Shown: positions 34,250 to 36,303 of the stretch, piece by piece
Layout: each line of letters starts with the position of its first letter
Position numbering within the stretch: the stretch's first letter is position 1
The notes under the pieces: model-generated
Seen by the model: only the letters and a program-made list of their open reading frames with translations
Told to the model about the DNA's origin: nothing
Database searches by the model: none
Assembly: GCA_016234535.1 (NCBI GenBank)
Contig: JACRBH010000209.1
Span: 1 to 36,303, forward strand
Length of the DNA stretch: 36,303 bases
Direction of reading: 5' to 3'
Source: Chloroflexota bacterium
GTDB lineage: Bacteria > Chloroflexota > Anaerolineae > Anaerolineales > Villigracilaceae
Made by a program: the position numbers and the translations under genes

Positions 34250-34876
34250 ATGACAGACGAATGGCTTTCCCTCAGTGATACGGCAAAACTGCTTGGAGTA
34301 CATCCGAGCACGATTCGGCTTTGGTCGGATAAAGGCGCAATCCCTGTTCACAAGACGCAAGGCGGGCATCGCAGCTATAAGCGTGGAGAGATTCTCCTTT
34401 GGGCGGAATCAAATTCAAAGTCCAAAAAAGAGACGATTGAACCTGAGGGGATGATGAATGAGGTCGTGAAGAACGTCCGTATGCAGATCTCTGAAGGACG
34501 GCTTCAGGAAGAAGCCTGGTATCAAAAATTGGATGAGGACGCGCGTGCCCAGTATCGCATGAGCGCACGTTCGTTATTCCAGGGTTTGATGACCTATACT
34601 GCAACCAATGGCGAGGAAGCCGCCTCCGAAGCTTATGCCATCGGATACGAATATGCGTCACGCGCGCGTAGGTATAATCTGAGTTACGTGGATGCGGCGA
34701 GGGCATTCCTGTTCTTTCGAGATACACTGGTCGAATCGGTCATCAAGGTTTATAGCGAAGCGAACGTGCCAACCAGACGCGCGACTGATATCTATTCAAG
34801 GATGCATACCTTTACTGACGAGATCCTGATCAGTTTATTAGATACCTATCGTAAATTGGAAAATGCCAATCAGTAA
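34250..34876 (+). CDS. MerR/excisionase-type DNA-binding protein with C-terminal helical sensor domain
   Basis: The 208-residue protein starts at ATG 34250, which has AGGAA upstream; the frame is open back to 34133, but that part overlaps the transporter gene. Residues 6-50 form a MerR-type helix-turn-helix (LSLSDTAKLLGVHPSTIRLWSDKG, then GGHRSYKRGEI). A helical domain of about 130 residues follows (WYQKLDEDARAQYRM to LLDTYRKLE), which resembles the RsbRD N-terminal sensor fold, a guess from pattern only. It probably regulates the PucC-like gene just upstream, with which it may be cotranscribed. No metal-binding cysteines are present, so it is not a classical MerR metal sensor. Confidence 0.75.
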   Translation: MTDEWLSLSDTAKLLGVHPSTIRLWSDKGAIPVHKTQGGHRSYKRGEILLWAESNSKSKKETIEPEGMMNEVVKNVRMQISEGRLQEEAWYQKLDEDARAQYRMSARSLFQGLMTYTATNGEEAASEAYAIGYEYASRARRYNLSYVDAARAFLFFRDTLVESVIKVYSEANVPTRRATDIYSRMHTFTDEILISLLDTYRKLENANQ

Positions 34877-34891
34877 CGGGTTGGCATTTTT
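34861..34891 (+). terminator. terminator overlapping the stop codon of the MerR-type gene
   Basis: AAATGCCAA (34861-34869) pairs with TTGGCATTT (34881-34889), and a T-run ends the signal. The stop codon TAA (34874-34876) lies in the loop, so the terminator is partly inside the gene. Confidence 0.82.
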
Positions 34892-34964
34892 ATTATCATT
34901 AACACAAGGAACTCACCGCCAGAAGGATATACCCGCTGGATTTTGCACCTGTTAGCGGATCGGG

Positions 34965-35001
34965 TTGTACAAATATGCAATTATATTGCGTAATTGTACA
35001 A
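34965..35001. promoter_or_regulatory. 37-bp dyad upstream of recombinase, candidate attachment site or operator
   Basis: TTGTACAAATATGCAAT and ATTGCGTAATTGTACAA are inverted repeats (15 of 17 positions complementary) around a central TAT, 88 bases before the recombinase start. Large serine recombinases usually act on imperfect dyads of 35-50 bp next to their gene, so this may be an attachment site. An autoregulatory operator is the alternative. Confidence 0.5.
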
Positions 35002-35089
35002 ATTTGTAATCGACGATAAATGTGAAAATACCGAATGGAAGGGATGGAGCATAGAATGAAAAGAATCAGAGATTACTAAGGTGACCAAA

Positions 35090-36303
35090 ATGTCTCGCAG
35101 AGCAGTGATCTACATTCGGACATCGTCCGAAACCCAGGGCGAAAAATCCAGCCCAAATGAGCAGGAAACAGATTGTCGTCGCTTGGCACAGCAAAAGGGA
35201 TTAGTGGTGGTTCGTAATTATCGGGACGTGGAAAAATATCGAGTTGGAAACAGGCTGGTCGAACCTTCAGGGAGCCGCTCAGATCGCCCTGCTTTGCAAG
35301 CCATGCTCAAAGACGCCGCTAGAGATAAATTCGATGTCTTCCTCGCCTGGCGCGAAGACAGGTTGTATCGCGGAATACGAGCCATGTTGACTGTCTTGGA
35401 AACCGTCCAGGACTATAAGATCGAAATCCTGTTGGCAAAAGAAAACTTCGATCCCACGATCGCTCCGATCCGGGCTTGGGTAGCCCAAATGGAATTAGAC
35501 AGTATTAAAGAACGGATGGAGATGGGAGTCAAAGCGCGGCTTAGGGCAGGAAAAGCAAATACTGGGCAAGATCGATACGGCTATATTCGCATAGGTGAAA
35601 ATATCCATATTATCGAAGAAGAAGCAAAGTGGGTACGTCAAATCTTTGAATGGTACATTCAGAAAACTCCCCTCATGCAAATTCGAAAACATCTGATCGA
35701 CGCCAATGCTCCACAAAAGGGGAGTAGTATTCCCCGACGCATCCAATGGTCCCGATCCAGCATTCAGGCTATACTCAAGTCTGCCAGAGAGTATGCCTAT
35801 GGATTCAAAACATATTCTCGTGCAGGGCAGACCTTCCATATCCCGGTTGCCCCCATCATCGATATTCCTATCTATGAGTTGTTTGTAAAGATGCGAGAAG
35901 AGAACAAAACCTACCCAAAACACCGCAGGCAAAATGATTACCTGCTATCCGGGCATCTAAAATGTGCCTGCAACCTGACCTGGCGAGCACGCACGGCAAC
36001 CCACCGCAACAGCCGAAAGGGGGAGTGGGTGGAGCGCAAAACCCCGATCAGTACCTATTTCTGTCCACAACCCCATAAAGAACTCAGATCGCCGGAATGC
36101 CCGAAATCCGTGAGTGCTAAACGAGCAGAAATACAAGTCTGGGAGAAATTGTATGAGTTCGTCATGAACCCGGAATTCTTGCATGCGCAAGCCAAAGACC
36201 TGGTCAAGCAACTCCGGCAAAGGTATGAACACCTACAAAAAGAACAGCAACAGATTCTTGAAGAACTGGGAAAAGAGTTCGCCAAGCGCCAACAATTGAT
36301 CAC
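35090..36303 (+). CDS. large serine recombinase, N-terminal 404 codons, running off the window
   Basis: The protein has an N-terminal resolvase domain with the catalytic serine S12 in YIRTSSETQ and the arginines of WREDRLYRG. A recombinase domain follows (DRYGYIRIGENIHIIEEEAKWVRQIFEWYI to the SRSSIQAIL helix), then a zinc ribbon (KCACNLTW with YFCPQPHKE and ECPK) and the start of a coiled coil. Such enzymes cut and join DNA at short attachment sites to integrate or excise phages and elements. ATG 35090 has AAGGTGA 5-11 bases upstream; GTG 35081 is also in frame. The frame is open to the last base and continues in phase at base 109 of the window, ending at 457. The resolvase and recombinase domains look intact. 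Confidence 0.93.
   Translation, partial: MSRRAVIYIRTSSETQGEKSSPNEQETDCRRLAQQKGLVVVRNYRDVEKYRVGNRLVEPSGSRSDRPALQAMLKDAARDKFDVFLAWREDRLYRGIRAMLTVLETVQDYKIEILLAKENFDPTIAPIRAWVAQMELDSIKERMEMGVKARLRAGKANTGQDRYGYIRIGENIHIIEEEAKWVRQIFEWYIQKTPLMQIRKHLIDANAPQKGSSIPRRIQWSRSSIQAILKSAREYAYGFKTYSRAGQTFHIPVAPIIDIPIYELFVKMREENKTYPKHRRQNDYLLSGHLKCACNLTWRARTATHRNSRKGEWVERKTPISTYFCPQPHKELRSPECPKSVSAKRAEIQVWEKLYEFVMNPEFLHAQAKDLVKQLRQRYEHLQKEQQQILEELGKEFAKRQQLI
36196..36303. repeat. terminal direct repeat, right copy
   Basis: Identical to bases 1-108. It allows the contig to be closed into a circle of 36195 bases with an uninterrupted recombinase frame over the join. Confidence 0.95.

Noticed and set aside
1..36303. 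CRISPR array, tRNA or rRNA genes, plasmid replication or partition genes
   Set aside because: Looked for and not seen; this argues against a self-replicating 36-kb plasmid despite the overlapping ends.

Overview
The window looks like chromosomal DNA from an anaerobic or facultative bacterium of the Chloroflexota, probably Anaerolineae. This is an inference from gene content: a compact haem operon of the coproporphyrin-dependent type, a PucC-like MFS protein, a large MalT/LuxR-type ATPase regulator and a corrinoid methyltransferase pair. No rRNA, tRNA, CRISPR array or replication gene was seen.

Layout. (1) 1-725: the 3' end of a large serine recombinase gene, its terminator and a conserved tail. 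(2) 795-18880: an ~18 kb catabolic island, all on the minus strand. It holds glycerate kinase, an arginine deiminase remnant, an ornithine-type aminotransferase, an AbgB-like amidohydrolase, an enolase-superfamily enzyme, an alpha/beta hydrolase, a full peptide-type ABC transporter, an isochorismatase-family hydrolase, a corrinoid protein with its URO-D-like methyltransferase, and a LuxR/MalT-type regulator. (3) 18902-19884: a second, truncated and diverged copy of the recombinase 3' end with the same tail. (4) 20297-32066: a 13-gene minus-strand haem operon (hemA-C-D-B, radical SAM, hemQ-E, two DUF4491-like genes, hemH-Y-L, small membrane protein) that would take glutamyl-tRNA to haem b through coproporphyrin. 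(5) 32338-34893: an ABC-ATPase remnant, a PucC-like transporter and a MerR-type regulator on the plus strand. (6) 35090-36303: the 5' part of a large serine recombinase, running off the end.

The last 108 bases equal the first 108, and the recombinase reading frame continues in phase across that join (520 codons, then a nonsense codon 14 codons before the old stop). Either the molecule is circular as assembled, or the contig begins and ends in two copies of a repeated recombinase.

The main new observation is a candidate regulon. Three minus-strand promoters in the island (upstream of the methyltransferase, the transporter operon and the aminotransferase) share the layout CCATnC-TTTTT-CCATCC followed 20-21 bases later by a TATAnT -10 box. 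The paired boxes are 11 bp apart, as expected for a MalT-like activator, and one lies directly behind the stop codon of the MalT-like gene. Two of the three leaders also carry an intrinsic terminator before the first gene. The island therefore reads as one inducible, possibly attenuated pathway for import and demethylation or hydrolysis of an unknown amide-, peptide- or N-methyl-type compound, bounded by recombinase copies.
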